In this document: positions 26,440-34,108 of the stretch, one piece after another | How the letters are laid out: the number at the start of each line of letters is the position of its first letter | How positions within the stretch are numbered: the stretch's first letter is position 1 | From: an uncultured Olsenella sp. | Lineage (GTDB): Bacteria; Actinomycetota; Coriobacteriia; Coriobacteriales; Atopobiaceae | Reading direction: 5' to 3' | Length of the DNA: 58,019 nt | Assembly (NCBI GenBank): GCA_900314535.1 | Contig: OMVT01000011.1 | Span: 1-58,019, forward strand | The notes under the pieces: generated by a model | The model's database searches: none | The model's input: only the letters and a program-made list of their open reading frames with translations | What the model was told of the DNA's origin: nothing | Translations under genes and position numbers: made by a program

Positions 26440-27882
26440 ATGCTCAGAGAGAACTATGCCACGTGGCACTGTGCGGGACATGAGATCTCGCTGGCGCGGC
26501 CGCACATCATGGGCATCCTCAATGTGACCCCTGACTCGTTCAGCGACGGCGGCAAGCACGCCGACGCCGACTCTGCGATTGCCTATGGCCTCAAGATGCT
26601 CGACGACGGCGCTGACATCATCGACGTCGGCGGCGAGTCCACGCGCCCGGGAGCGACACCGGTCGACCCCGAGACCGAGCTCGCACGCATCCTTCCGGTC
26701 GTGCGTGCCTTGGCCGATGCTGGCGCCATCGTCTCGGTCGATACCTACCATCCGCAGGTCGCAGAGGCCGTGCTCGAGGCAGGGGCATCGATCCTGAACG
26801 ATGTCACCGGCTTCACGGACCCGGAGATGGTGCGCGTCGCTTCCGAGAGTGACTGCGGCCTCATTGTCATGTACTGGAACAAGGAAGGCCTCGGCACCCA
26901 TGCGACGAGGCGCTCTGTCGAGCTCGACGTGAACAGGCCGAACCGCCCCGTGGCACGCCGCGTTCCTTCGGCCAGGCGCTTCACGCTTCCCGAAGAGGCG
27001 CAGATCATGCGCCAGGTCATGGGCTTTCTGGGCGACCAGGCAAGGAAGCTCATGCGTGCTGGCATCGCGCATGACAGGATCTGCATCGATCCGGGTCCTG
27101 GCTTTGACAAGTTTGCCGACGAGGATGTCGTGATCCAGCGTGCGACGCCGAAGATGGTGAGCATGGGCTATGCCTATCTCTGCGCACCGTCACGCAAGCG
27201 CTTCGTCGGTGCCGTCTCGGGCGTCACGGAAGCAGACAGGCGCGATGCTGCGACAATCGGCATCTGCCTGGGTGCGGTCGAAGGCGGCTGCCGGCTTCTG
27301 CGTGTCCACAACGTGCCCGAGGTCGCACAGGCGGTCGATGCCTTCTGGGCTGTGCGCCACCCGGATGCACGCCAGGCCTTCATCTCGCTCGGCACAGATA
27401 TGGGAGATGTGGACGAGCGGCTCGATACCCTGGGCCATGCCTGCCGCCTGATCGACGAGATCCCGCTCACCTGTGTCGTGAACGTGAGCCATGCCTACGA
27501 GACCGATCCTGCCTATGGGCTCAAGGATGAGGTCGCGAATGCCGTGGCAGAGATCAGGACGGAGCTCGCGCCGCTCGTGCTCCTCGATGCCCTCATGAAG
27601 GTCGAGCAGGAGCTCGGACGCACACGTCCGGAAGACGGATCGATGGGCCCCAGGACCATCGACTGCGACCTTGCGTGGTATGAAGGGGAGACCCATGCCG
27701 GCAACAAGCTGACGCTTCCGCATAAGGGGCTCGGCGAGCGTGACTACGTGCTCGTGCCGATGGAAGATCTGCTCCACGACCCCGTGCGCTTCCTGGCGCA
27801 CTCCGGCGTCGAGGTGCTGCCGCCTGAAGAGCGCGTGGGGCATGTCCGCCGCGAGCTCGGCCGCATCCTCTGGGAGGCTTAA
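26440..27882 (+). CDS. Fused dihydropteroate synthase-HPPK (FolP-FolK)
   Basis: A 480-residue folate-synthesis fusion. The N-terminal two thirds is dihydropteroate synthase: IMGILNVTPDSFSDGG, ADIIDVGGESTRPGA, ILNDVTGF, DRICIDPGPGFDKF and the SRKRF loop. The last 165 residues are HPPK: FISLGTDMGDVDERL, ETDPAYG, MGPRTIDCDLAWY and LTLPHKGLGERDYVLVP. HPPK makes the pyrophosphate ester that DHPS joins to p-aminobenzoate, so the two steps are in one chain. The order DHPS then HPPK is the reverse of the HPPK-DHPS fusions of plants and parasites. The segment after IVMYWNKEG is longer than usual in DHPS. ATG at 26440 follows GGAAGGA. The next gene starts 3 bases on. Confidence 0.92.
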   Translation: MLRENYATWHCAGHEISLARPHIMGILNVTPDSFSDGGKHADADSAIAYGLKMLDDGADIIDVGGESTRPGATPVDPETELARILPVVRALADAGAIVSVDTYHPQVAEAVLEAGASILNDVTGFTDPEMVRVASESDCGLIVMYWNKEGLGTHATRRSVELDVNRPNRPVARRVPSARRFTLPEEAQIMRQVMGFLGDQARKLMRAGIAHDRICIDPGPGFDKFADEDVVIQRATPKMVSMGYAYLCAPSRKRFVGAVSGVTEADRRDAATIGICLGAVEGGCRLLRVHNVPEVAQAVDAFWAVRHPDARQAFISLGTDMGDVDERLDTLGHACRLIDEIPLTCVVNVSHAYETDPAYGLKDEVANAVAEIRTELAPLVLLDALMKVEQELGRTRPEDGSMGPRTIDCDLAWYEGETHAGNKLTLPHKGLGERDYVLVPMEDLLHDPVRFLAHSGVEVLPPEERVGHVRRELGRILWEA

Positions 27883-27885
27883 AAG

Positions 27886-28596
27886 ATGGAAGAGATGCCG
27901 CTTTCCGGGACCGGCTCCTTCGAGGAGGCACAGGCGAAGGCAGAGGAGGCAGGGCGTGCAGGCGCACCTGCAGGAACCGCCTTCTTCGCGGTCGCAGAGG
28001 AGAAGGGTACGTCGCTTCTCTGCGTCTCGGTCGTGCTTGCGCCGAAGATTCCGATGCCGTACTACGAGAGCCTGCCTGCGGTCTCTGCCCTGGGCGTCGT
28101 CGAAGGGCTCGAGAGCGCAGAGGCGCAGGGCCTTTCTGTCGGCTGGCCAGATACGGTGGTCTTTGAAGGCGCGACGGTAGGGCGTGTGCGCGCGAAGGCA
28201 GGTTATGGAGATGCCGGCATGTTCTGTGCCGCAACGGTCACGCTGACGGCTGCCTCAGCCGACGAATCCGTGCCTGCGCTTGAAGGAGCATTCGGCGGCG
28301 CGCTTCCCCAGGCGTCTGCCTTGGCAGAGATCGTGCGCGAGGCGCTGCTTGCCGAGTGCCGCGTCTGGGAGGAGGGCCTGCAGTCGAACGGAGCAGGACC
28401 CATGGCGCCCGTGCTCGACCGCTACTTCGATCGCGTCCACCTCATGGGCGAGACCGTCGATGTCGTGTATCCGAACGGACGCGTGCGTGCCCAGGGCCGC
28501 TTTGCCGGCATCGATATCTGGGGCAGGGCCACGGTCGTGCTCGAGGACGGGTCTGAGCTCGAGTTCGCTGCCGCAGAGTCCCAGATTCGGGGCTAG
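27886..28596 (+). CDS. Degenerate biotin-protein-ligase-like protein
   Basis: A 236-residue protein with the fold outline of BirA without its DNA-binding domain. The C terminus (about 188-236, GETVDVVYPNGRVRAQGR, then GIDIWGRATVVLEDG) is a clear BPL C-terminal SH3-like domain. In the middle, GWPDT (86-90) stands where BirA has KWPND, so the catalytic Lys is Gly. The GRGRRGR biotinyl-AMP loop expected near residue 40 is missing. It therefore probably lacks ligase activity. It sits beside coaX, a common neighbour of true birA genes, and shares a 4-base convergent overlap (CTAG) with it. It is 3 bases after folP-folK, so probably co-transcribed. The role is unknown. Confidence 0.65.
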   Translation: MEEMPLSGTGSFEEAQAKAEEAGRAGAPAGTAFFAVAEEKGTSLLCVSVVLAPKIPMPYYESLPAVSALGVVEGLESAEAQGLSVGWPDTVVFEGATVGRVRAKAGYGDAGMFCAATVTLTAASADESVPALEGAFGGALPQASALAEIVREALLAECRVWEEGLQSNGAGPMAPVLDRYFDRVHLMGETVDVVYPNGRVRAQGRFAGIDIWGRATVVLEDGSELEFAAAESQIRG

Positions 28597-29375
28597 GAGC
28601 GCCGCTCCTGTGCGGCGTGCCAGATCAGGTAGACGCCCCGAAGCGTCAGGTCGGGGTCGATTGCGCAGAAGAGGTCGGTCGCCTCGCTCACGGTGCGCGC
28701 CAAGCCACCCGTGGCGATGACGGGAGCTGAAGGGGCTGCAATCTCGCGCTTGATGCGTGCGACGAGTCCTTCTGCCATAGCGGCGGTGCCGACGACGAGG
28801 CCTGACTGGAGCGCGCCTGCCGTATCCTTGCCGAGGGCATGCTCGGGCGCCTCGATCGGGATGCTTGCCAGCTTCGCGGCACGTTCGAAGAGCGCCGCGG
28901 CCGAGAGCATGAGGCCGGGAGCGATGGCGCCACCCACGAAGGCACCATCCTTGTCCACGACGTCGATGTTCGTCGCAGTGCCGAAGTCCACGACGATGGC
29001 AGGAGAGCCGTAGCGCTCCTTGGCTGCGACGGCGTTGCAGAGGCGGTCTGCACCGATCGTCTCGGGGTAGGGCATGGAGATCTCGAGATCGGGCACGTCT
29101 TTGGCAGAGACGATCAGGGGCTCTTGCCCGGTCAGGATCAGGAAGACCTTTCTCCAGGCGCGGGCAAGCGTCGGCACGACGCAGGAGATGCCTGCCGCAT
29201 CGATTGCAGTGGCGCCGAGGCCTGCTGCAGCGAAGAAGGCATGGAGCTTTGCCAGAAGCTCGTCTGCCGTGTCGGTGCGGTCAGTCTTCAGCCGCCAGCC
29301 ATGCACATGCTCGCCGCCCGTGCCATAGAGCGCAAGCGTCGTCTGGGTATTGCCTACATCGACCGCGAGAAACAT
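28593..29375 (-). CDS. coaX: Type III pantothenate kinase
   Basis: A 260-residue CoaX, an ASKHA-fold kinase that phosphorylates pantothenate in the first step of CoA synthesis. Motifs are [16 protein letters not shown] (phosphate-1), [25 protein letters not shown] and [10 protein letters not shown], then ATGGLA. The start at 29375 is the family N terminus, with AGAAAGGT upstream; the ATG at 29429 adds 18 unlikely residues. It converges on the BirA-like gene with overlapping stops. Confidence 0.94.
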   Translation of the reverse strand: MFLAVDVGNTQTTLALYGTGGEHVHGWRLKTDRTDTADELLAKLHAFFAAAGLGATAIDAAGISCVVPTLARAWRKVFLILTGQEPLIVSAKDVPDLEISMPYPETIGADRLCNAVAAKERYGSPAIVVDFGTATNIDVVDKDGAFVGGAIAPGLMLSAAALFERAAKLASIPIEAPEHALGKDTAGALQSGLVVGTAAMAEGLVARIKREIAAPSAPVIATGGLARTVSEATDLFCAIDPDLTLRGVYLIWHAAQERRS

Positions 29376-29458
29376 GCGCGACCTTTCTCTCCTGCCACAT
29401 TTCAGCTCATCAGTATCGCAGATGCGCACCTCAGTGTCTCCATATTCTGCGCGAATGC

Positions 29459-29488
29459 TTGCACATCAGGCGCGAAAAAGCGTACTAT
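29459..29488 (+). promoter_or_regulatory. rpmE promoter
   Basis: TTGCAC (29459-29464), an 18-base spacer and TACTAT (29483-29488) form a good sigma-70-type promoter. Transcription would begin near 29495, giving a leader of about 75 bases before rpmE. Confidence 0.6.
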
Positions 29489-29494
29489 GTTTAA

Positions 29495-29563
29495 CTTGCG
29501 AGCCCTGGATACAATCAGGGCCATAGCCCCTCGTCTGGTCGGAAACCAGACCTACCAAAGGAG
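29495..29563 (+). promoter_or_regulatory. Structured rpmE leader, possible L31 autoregulatory element
   Basis: The leader contains two hairpins, GCCCTG-N8-CAGGGC (29502-29521) and GTCTGGT-N5-ACCAGAC (29533-29551), just before the ribosome binding site AAAGGAG. Ribosomal-protein leaders for L31 have been reported in several bacterial groups, and binding of L31 or ribosomal stress could act here. Whether this matches a described consensus needs a covariance search. Confidence 0.5.
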
Positions 29564-29570
29564 TCCTGCC

Positions 29571-30005
29571 ATGAAGCAAGGTATTCATCCTCAGTATGTG
29601 GAGTGCACCGTTCGCTGCACCTGCGGCAACACGTTCAAGACCCGCTCCACGAAGAGCGAGATCGTCGTCGACCTGTGCGACAAGTGCCACCCGTTCTACA
29701 CGGGCCAGCAGAAGCTCGTCGACACCGGCGGACGTGTCCAGCGCTTCTCCGACAAGTTCGGCGGAGCAGCAGCTGCACGCCTCGAGGCTGCAAAGGCCGC
29801 CAAGGCTGCCAAGGCTGCAAAGGCTGCCGAGCAGGAGGCTGCCCGCAAGGCTGCAAAGGAGGCCAAGGCTGCCGAGAAGGCAAAGCGTGCTGCAGAGTAC
29901 GCAAAGAAGGCCGAGGCTCAGGCTGCAGCAGAGGCTGCCAAGGAGGCTGCAGAGACCGCAGCTGCCGAGGCAACGAACGCCGCAGAGGCACCCGCTGCAG
30001 AGTAG
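29571..30005 (+). CDS. rpmE: Ribosomal protein L31 with alanine-rich C-terminal extension
   Basis: A 144-residue L31 of the zinc-containing type. Residues 1-65 are a normal L31 with zinc ligands C16, C18, C36 and C39, HPFYTGQQ and [10 protein letters not shown]. Standard bacterial L31 ends near residue 70. Here about 75 further residues are almost entirely Ala, Lys and Glu (for example [19 protein letters not shown]), predicted to be a long charged helix. Codon use in the tail is as in the core. ATG at 29571 follows AAAGGAG. A terminator at 30027 follows. Part of the 3' end is repeated at 30319-30455. Confidence 0.95.
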   Translation: MKQGIHPQYVECTVRCTCGNTFKTRSTKSEIVVDLCDKCHPFYTGQQKLVDTGGRVQRFSDKFGGAAAARLEAAKAAKAAKAAKAAEQEAARKAAKEAKAAEKAKRAAEYAKKAEAQAAAEAAKEAAETAAAEATNAAEAPAAE

Positions 30006-30060
30006 CTCTGACTGAGAGCAGATGGAGGAGGGAGTCCGGAATGTCCGGGCTCCCTCCTTT
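29925..30060 (+). repeat. rpmE 3' end, copy A of a near-direct repeat
   Basis: The last 27 codons of rpmE and its terminator are repeated with about 90% identity at 30319-30455. This copy carries the true TAG stop. Confidence 0.8.
30027..30060 (+). terminator. rpmE terminator
   Basis: GGAGGGAGTCCGGA pairs with TCCGGGCTCCCTCC (one wobble) with loop ATG, followed by TTT. It lies 21 bases past the rpmE stop. Confidence 0.85.
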
Positions 30061-30126
30061 CATGCTGAGGGCCCGTGCGCGATTGACGGGCCGACAAGTA
30101 CTGGATGATGCGTGAGGTCTTGGGGC

Positions 30127-30154
30127 TTGGAGGCCTTCGAGGAGCTGCTATGAT
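30127..30154 (+). promoter_or_regulatory. Promoter for a candidate small RNA
   Basis: TTGGAG (30127-30132), a 16-base spacer and TATGAT (30149-30154). No open reading frame with a ribosome binding site follows. Confidence 0.5.
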
Positions 30155-30159
30155 GTGAC

Positions 30160-30265
30160 GGAGCGGCGAGAGCCGCCAAGCTTGGGAGTATGTCCCCTGA
30201 CTGGACTTAGGTTCGCGTGCTGTCGCGCGGACCGCAGGTGAAGGCCAGGGGACTTCTATTTTCTA
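30160..30265 (+). ncRNA. Candidate structured small RNA
   Basis: Downstream of the promoter at 30127, about 105 bases show three nested or successive stems: GCGGC-GAGA-GCCGC (30163-30176), an outer stem GTCCCCTG / CAGGGGAC (30192-30199 with 30246-30253), and inside it GGTTCGCG / CGCGGACC (30210-30217 with 30226-30233). The T-rich stretch TTCTATTTTCT follows the outer stem, as in an intrinsic terminator. It does not match the SRP, 6S, tmRNA or RNase P motifs that I can recall. Confidence 0.4.
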
Positions 30266-30318
30266 GGCGCCTATGATTTTTCCGAGCGACGCAGGAAGCC
30301 GTAGACCCTCACGCACTT

Positions 30319-30455
30319 GCGGCAGAGGCTGCCAAGGAGGCTGCAGAGACTGCATCTGCCGAAGCAACGAACGCCGCAGAGGCACCCGCTGCAGAGCAGC
30401 TCTGACTGAGGCAGATGGAGGAAGGAGTCCGGGAAACCGGGCTCTCTTCTTTTCT
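30319..30455 (+). repeat. rpmE 3' end, copy B, with stop codon lost
   Basis: A repeat of 29925-30060 displaced by about 394 bases. The TAG stop of rpmE reads CAG here, and the terminator stem (30421-30449) has mutated but is followed by a stronger T-run (TTCTTTTCTCTTC). There is no start codon or L31 core, so it is a pseudogene fragment. The candidate small RNA lies between the two copies. Confidence 0.8.
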
Positions 30456-30473
30456 CTTCTTTAGTATCGCTCG

Positions 30474-30798
30474 CTACCGCCCACTACTGCATGGAGAGAG
30501 CTTTGAGGCTGAGCCCTTACATGCGGTCCTCCGTATGACCTTTTCTTGGTCCAGGATCACCACCGCAGTCCCGTCGCAGAGGATTTCAGGTGACCGGCAG
30601 CACAGTACCGGACTTTGGCTTTCGGTGCCCGATATAGCGCTGCGGGACTCTTCAGACGTGCTCCTCTGCGGCCATGAGGCCTTTCCACTCGCCGTGGAGC
30701 ATGGGGAGGATGGATGAGGAGATGGCCTTCACGTCGCAATCTGCCAGGTTGAGGCGCCGTAGCAGAAGATCCGTCTTCTGTGTTCTCTCGCGCCTCGC
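30474..30798 (-). pseudogene. Decayed gene remnant on the minus strand
   Basis: Two coding-like frames on the minus strand abut with a frame change near 30660. The upstream one (30652-30798) reads LLLRRLNLADCDVKAISSS and then PMLHGEWKGLM, resembling a leucine-rich repeat. The downstream one (30474 to about 30660) includes EILCDGTAVVILDQEKVIRR. Neither has a start codon with a ribosome binding site. This suggests a frameshifted remnant; the family is not identified. Confidence 0.35.
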
Positions 30799-30859
30799 TC
30801 AGACAGCGGGAGCCTTTCTTTCGTCCCCGGCCCCCATGGATCTCTCGAAGGGCCTCTTT

Positions 30860-31663
30860 TCATGTCTCGGGGAAGAGACGCTGACGTTCGTGTTCAAGGT
30901 CGATATGGGCAAAGGCAGGATGTGTCTCGTAGCTTTGCCAGCGCGCCTTGGCTGAAGCCTCTGACTCAGGGACAAGATGGCATTGGCAGCGCTCTGCAAG
31001 CAGAAGCGCGCACTTGTTGCGCCGGGCATCTCTGAGAAGGACAGGATAGCTCCCGTCATGCCTTGCCTGCTGGATGCGTGTCTTGGCCTGCATGGGTGCC
31101 ATGCGCAGATAGCGCGGAAGCTCTGCCTCGGTGACCTCTATGCTTTCGTGTGCGCCCCAGGCATCGAGCGCAGAAGCCTGTGCGGCCACCTGCGGGGCGA
31201 GCTGCGCTGCAAGCTCTTCGGCTGAGGCAACCTTCTGGAGCTTCAATCTCCCCTCGAAGCCTCTGGGGTCATGCGTGCGCTCGGCAGCAAGGCTCTGGAG
31301 AAGCCCGAGCCTTACATGCTCGACCGTCATGTCATCAGGAGGCTCGATGAGCCTTTCTGCCAGCGCCTGGGCGCAGCGGGCGGGCTTCTCTGCAAGCGCC
31401 TGATCGTGCTGTGCCTGTACGAGCTGCTCTTTGAGCTTTGCAAGCCAGCCTCTGGCTCCTGTGCCCTCTGGCACATGGAGCGTACCTGCGTGGCTCCTGA
31501 CCCACTCGTCGGTGAGATCCGGGAGATGTGCTCCCGAAGAGGAGAGATAGGCCTCTGCCGCCGCAAGCACATCCATCTCTCCTGCCTGGGGCACGACAAT
31601 CTCTATCTCAGGGGGCTCATAGGAGCGCAGACGCGGTCCTCTTGCCCCTTCATCTTCAGCCAT
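30860..31663 (-). CDS. Conserved-looking protein of unknown function
   Basis: A 267-residue soluble protein without signal or membrane segments, rich in Ala, Leu, Glu, Arg and Gln and probably mostly helical. The N terminus contains RLRSYEPPEIEIVVPQAGEM. The C-terminal third has RNKCALLLAERCQCHLVPE. The start at 31663 follows AAGGAT; the ATG at 31762 is less likely. It lies divergent from the zinc-ribbon protein at 31805. I recognise no family and do not assign a function. Confidence 0.65.
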   Translation of the reverse strand: MAEDEGARGPRLRSYEPPEIEIVVPQAGEMDVLAAAEAYLSSSGAHLPDLTDEWVRSHAGTLHVPEGTGARGWLAKLKEQLVQAQHDQALAEKPARCAQALAERLIEPPDDMTVEHVRLGLLQSLAAERTHDPRGFEGRLKLQKVASAEELAAQLAPQVAAQASALDAWGAHESIEVTEAELPRYLRMAPMQAKTRIQQARHDGSYPVLLRDARRNKCALLLAERCQCHLVPESEASAKARWQSYETHPAFAHIDLEHERQRLFPET

Positions 31664-31804
31664 GGTCCATCCTTCTTTCAGCGGTACGGGTAGAATCTTC
31701 CCTGTCCGGTGTGCAGACATACCCAAGACTTGGCCTTCCGCATGCGCCAGGCGCATGCACAAGGTATCATCGGTTCATACAGAACACGCGGTGAAAGGTG
31801 ACGC

Positions 31805-33967
31805 ATGAAGTGCAGCAATTGCGGCTATGAGCTTCAGGAAGGCATGAAATTCTGCCCTGAATGCGGCATGAGGGTCAAGGGCACGAAGCATATCAATGCG
31901 CCAGGAAAGACGGCCGCGCTCGGCTCTCTCGACGAGACGCATGTGATTCCCGGCGGTGCCTCTGCGATAGTGGCGCCTGATGCAGACAGGACGACCGTGC
32001 TGCCCCATGAGGTGGCAGCAGATATCGCATCGGAAGCGACACAGGTCCTGCCGCACGACGTGGCAGCAGACATTGCAGCCGATGCCGCCGAAGAGGGCTC
32101 GGTCCCCTCATTCCTGGCTGGCGCAAAGGAGGAGCCTGAGACAGAGCCCGAGCCTGCAGAAGAGGAAGCTCCTGCCTCTGAGGAGAGCGGGAAGACGCAG
32201 GCTGGCAGCAGGAAGGTGACGGTCCAGCGCGGACCCAAGGTGGCCCGCATCCATATCCATGTGCCTGAAGGCAAGGAAGCTCCTGCGGCAGAAGAGCTTG
32301 ACGAAGAGGCTCCTGCTCAGGAGACGGCTGTCGAGGAAGCGCCCGCAGAAGAGCCTGTGGCATCAGAAGAGGCTGCCCCTGCTGCTCCGTCCGCTGAAGC
32401 CGAAGCGCCGGCAGCTGCTTCCGAAGAGCTCGGCGAGATGGCAGAGCCCGCAAGCGAGCCTGTACCTGAGCCTCTAGCCGAAGAGGATGAAGACGACTGG
32501 GACGACGAGCCGACGGGAGCCCTTCCACGTCTCGATGCAAAGGGTGCACCTGCGAAAGAGCCTGAGCTCTCGGAAGCTGACGAGGAGACGCTCGAGCAGA
32601 GGATCGGCGCGCTTTCCGATGAGGCAGACAGGGCCGAGGTCCTGACCGATGGAATGGACGAGGAGCTTGCCTCGCGCGATGTGGCAGACATCCCCGAAGC
32701 AGCGCCGGTGAGCGAAGAGGATGCCACAGACGAGAACGAGACTGTCTCCTCGCCTGTACCGCTCTCTCCTGTCGCGGCCCCGCATAGGCATCTCCATGCC
32801 GGAGTCCGCCGCATGGAGGCATCCGAAGACCAGCTGCATCCGATCGACGGCTACGTCTCCTGGGACAGCCTCAATGGAATGGACGAGGCGCTCGAGGACG
32901 AGAGGACGGCTGCTGCCGTGCAGGAGCCGGATACAGAGAAGACGGGCGTCCTGCCGCCAGCACCGGTGGTGCGCAGCCGCAGCGCGAAGCAGGAGGAGAA
33001 GCATGCACCGCATGCGATGCCTGTAGCCATTGCAGTGCTCTGCGTCTGCGCGGTCGTGGCGATTGTCGCCTTCGTGCACTCGGGCGCCCTTTCGGGCACG
33101 AGCGAGACGACCGAGGAAACCACCTCGGAGCAGGCTGCCGCGACAGAGGAGACGTCGTCTGAGCCCCAGGTCGTACTGCCCTCTTCTGCCAAGAGCTTCA
33201 GCGAGTACAGCGCCTCCGAGCTTGCGGGCATCGCCCAGGCAATCGAGAAGACGTCCTCGCGCGATGAGGCGCTCTCTGTTGCCGAAAAGTATGGCATCTG
33301 CAACGAGGATGGCACGGTCACGACCGAGGCAAACGAAATCACGCTCACGGATGGCACGACAGCCGAGCTCCGTGTCGCTGACATCTATACGGACGATATG
33401 GCAGACGGCGGAAAGGCTGGCATAACATTCCTGCTTTCCGGAAGCTCGCTCACGCATGCGATGAATACGACGGCGACCGACCAGGGCGGCTGGGAGAGCT
33501 CCGCGCTCCGCTCCTGGCTCACTTCCGATGTTATGGATCTTCTGCCGGATGAGGTTGCCACCTACATCGTGCCGGTCGAGAAGATGACGAACAACACGGG
33601 CTACACCGTGAACACGGCTGCCGTCACGTCGACCACAGACAGCCTCTGGATTCCGTCCTTCGTCGAGGTCTATGGCACGGTGAACTGGAACTGGGAATCG
33701 AGCTACACGTCGAACTACAACACGATCCTCGGGTCTGAAGGCACGCAGTATGCCGTCTTCTCCGAGTCGGGCGTCACGGGCGGCTTCGGCACGGCTTCCG
33801 AGGTCGAGGCAAAATCCGGCATCGGCACCGATGCGAACACCTGGTGGACGAGGACCTCGTCTCCGTCCTCCTCTGATCACTTCCGTGCTGTGAGCACGGT
33901 CTCCGGCCCCTACGCGGTCGACAATGCGACCCAGGAGCTCGGCGTCGTCGTCGGCTTCTGCTACTAG
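31805..33967 (+). CDS. Zinc-ribbon membrane protein with DUF6273-like external domain
   Basis: A 720-residue protein. The N-terminal zinc ribbon (CSNCGYELQEGMKFCPECG) is followed by about 390 residues of acidic, Ala/Glu/Pro-rich linker, one membrane helix near 403-425 (AIAVLCVCAVVAIVAFVHSG), a Thr/Ser-rich stalk, and a C-terminal domain of about 210 residues. That domain contains WESSALRSWLTSDVMDLLP and DSLWIPSFVEVYG, which resemble DUF6273-type domains. The plan parallels the PASTA protein at 8518, zinc ribbon inside and sensor-like domain outside. ATG at 31805 follows GAAAGGTG. Function unknown. Confidence 0.8.
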   Translation: MKCSNCGYELQEGMKFCPECGMRVKGTKHINAPGKTAALGSLDETHVIPGGASAIVAPDADRTTVLPHEVAADIASEATQVLPHDVAADIAADAAEEGSVPSFLAGAKEEPETEPEPAEEEAPASEESGKTQAGSRKVTVQRGPKVARIHIHVPEGKEAPAAEELDEEAPAQETAVEEAPAEEPVASEEAAPAAPSAEAEAPAAASEELGEMAEPASEPVPEPLAEEDEDDWDDEPTGALPRLDAKGAPAKEPELSEADEETLEQRIGALSDEADRAEVLTDGMDEELASRDVADIPEAAPVSEEDATDENETVSSPVPLSPVAAPHRHLHAGVRRMEASEDQLHPIDGYVSWDSLNGMDEALEDERTAAAVQEPDTEKTGVLPPAPVVRSRSAKQEEKHAPHAMPVAIAVLCVCAVVAIVAFVHSGALSGTSETTEETTSEQAAATEETSSEPQVVLPSSAKSFSEYSASELAGIAQAIEKTSSRDEALSVAEKYGICNEDGTVTTEANEITLTDGTTAELRVADIYTDDMADGGKAGITFLLSGSSLTHAMNTTATDQGGWESSALRSWLTSDVMDLLPDEVATYIVPVEKMTNNTGYTVNTAAVTSTTDSLWIPSFVEVYGTVNWNWESSYTSNYNTILGSEGTQYAVFSESGVTGGFGTASEVEAKSGIGTDANTWWTRTSSPSSSDHFRAVSTVSGPYAVDNATQELGVVVGFCY

Positions 33968-33981
33968 CAATTGAATATGCG

Positions 33982-34005
33982 CCTGCCGCATCCTTGTGCG
34001 GCAGG
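33982..34005 (+). terminator. Hairpin after the zinc-ribbon protein gene
   Basis: CCTGCCGCA / TGCGGCAGG with a 6-base loop, 15 bases past the stop and about 100 bases before prfA. There is no T-tract. Confidence 0.55.
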
Positions 34006-34108
34006 TGGAGCCATCTGCAAGGCGCATGGAAGTGCCCCTTCGGTGGTACCCTTATGGATGGAAAAGCCACGGCCGCGCCATGCGGCATCATATGCAAGGA
34101 GCACAGCC

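Noticed and set aside
28839..30005. Long reading frame including rpmE from 28839
   Set aside because: The upstream part is the reverse of coaX; L31 begins at 29571 with AAAGGAG and normal N terminus.
30160..30265. The structured element as SRP RNA, 6S RNA, tmRNA or RNase P RNA
   Set aside because: None of the conserved sequence motifs of those RNAs is seen, and it is too short for most of them.
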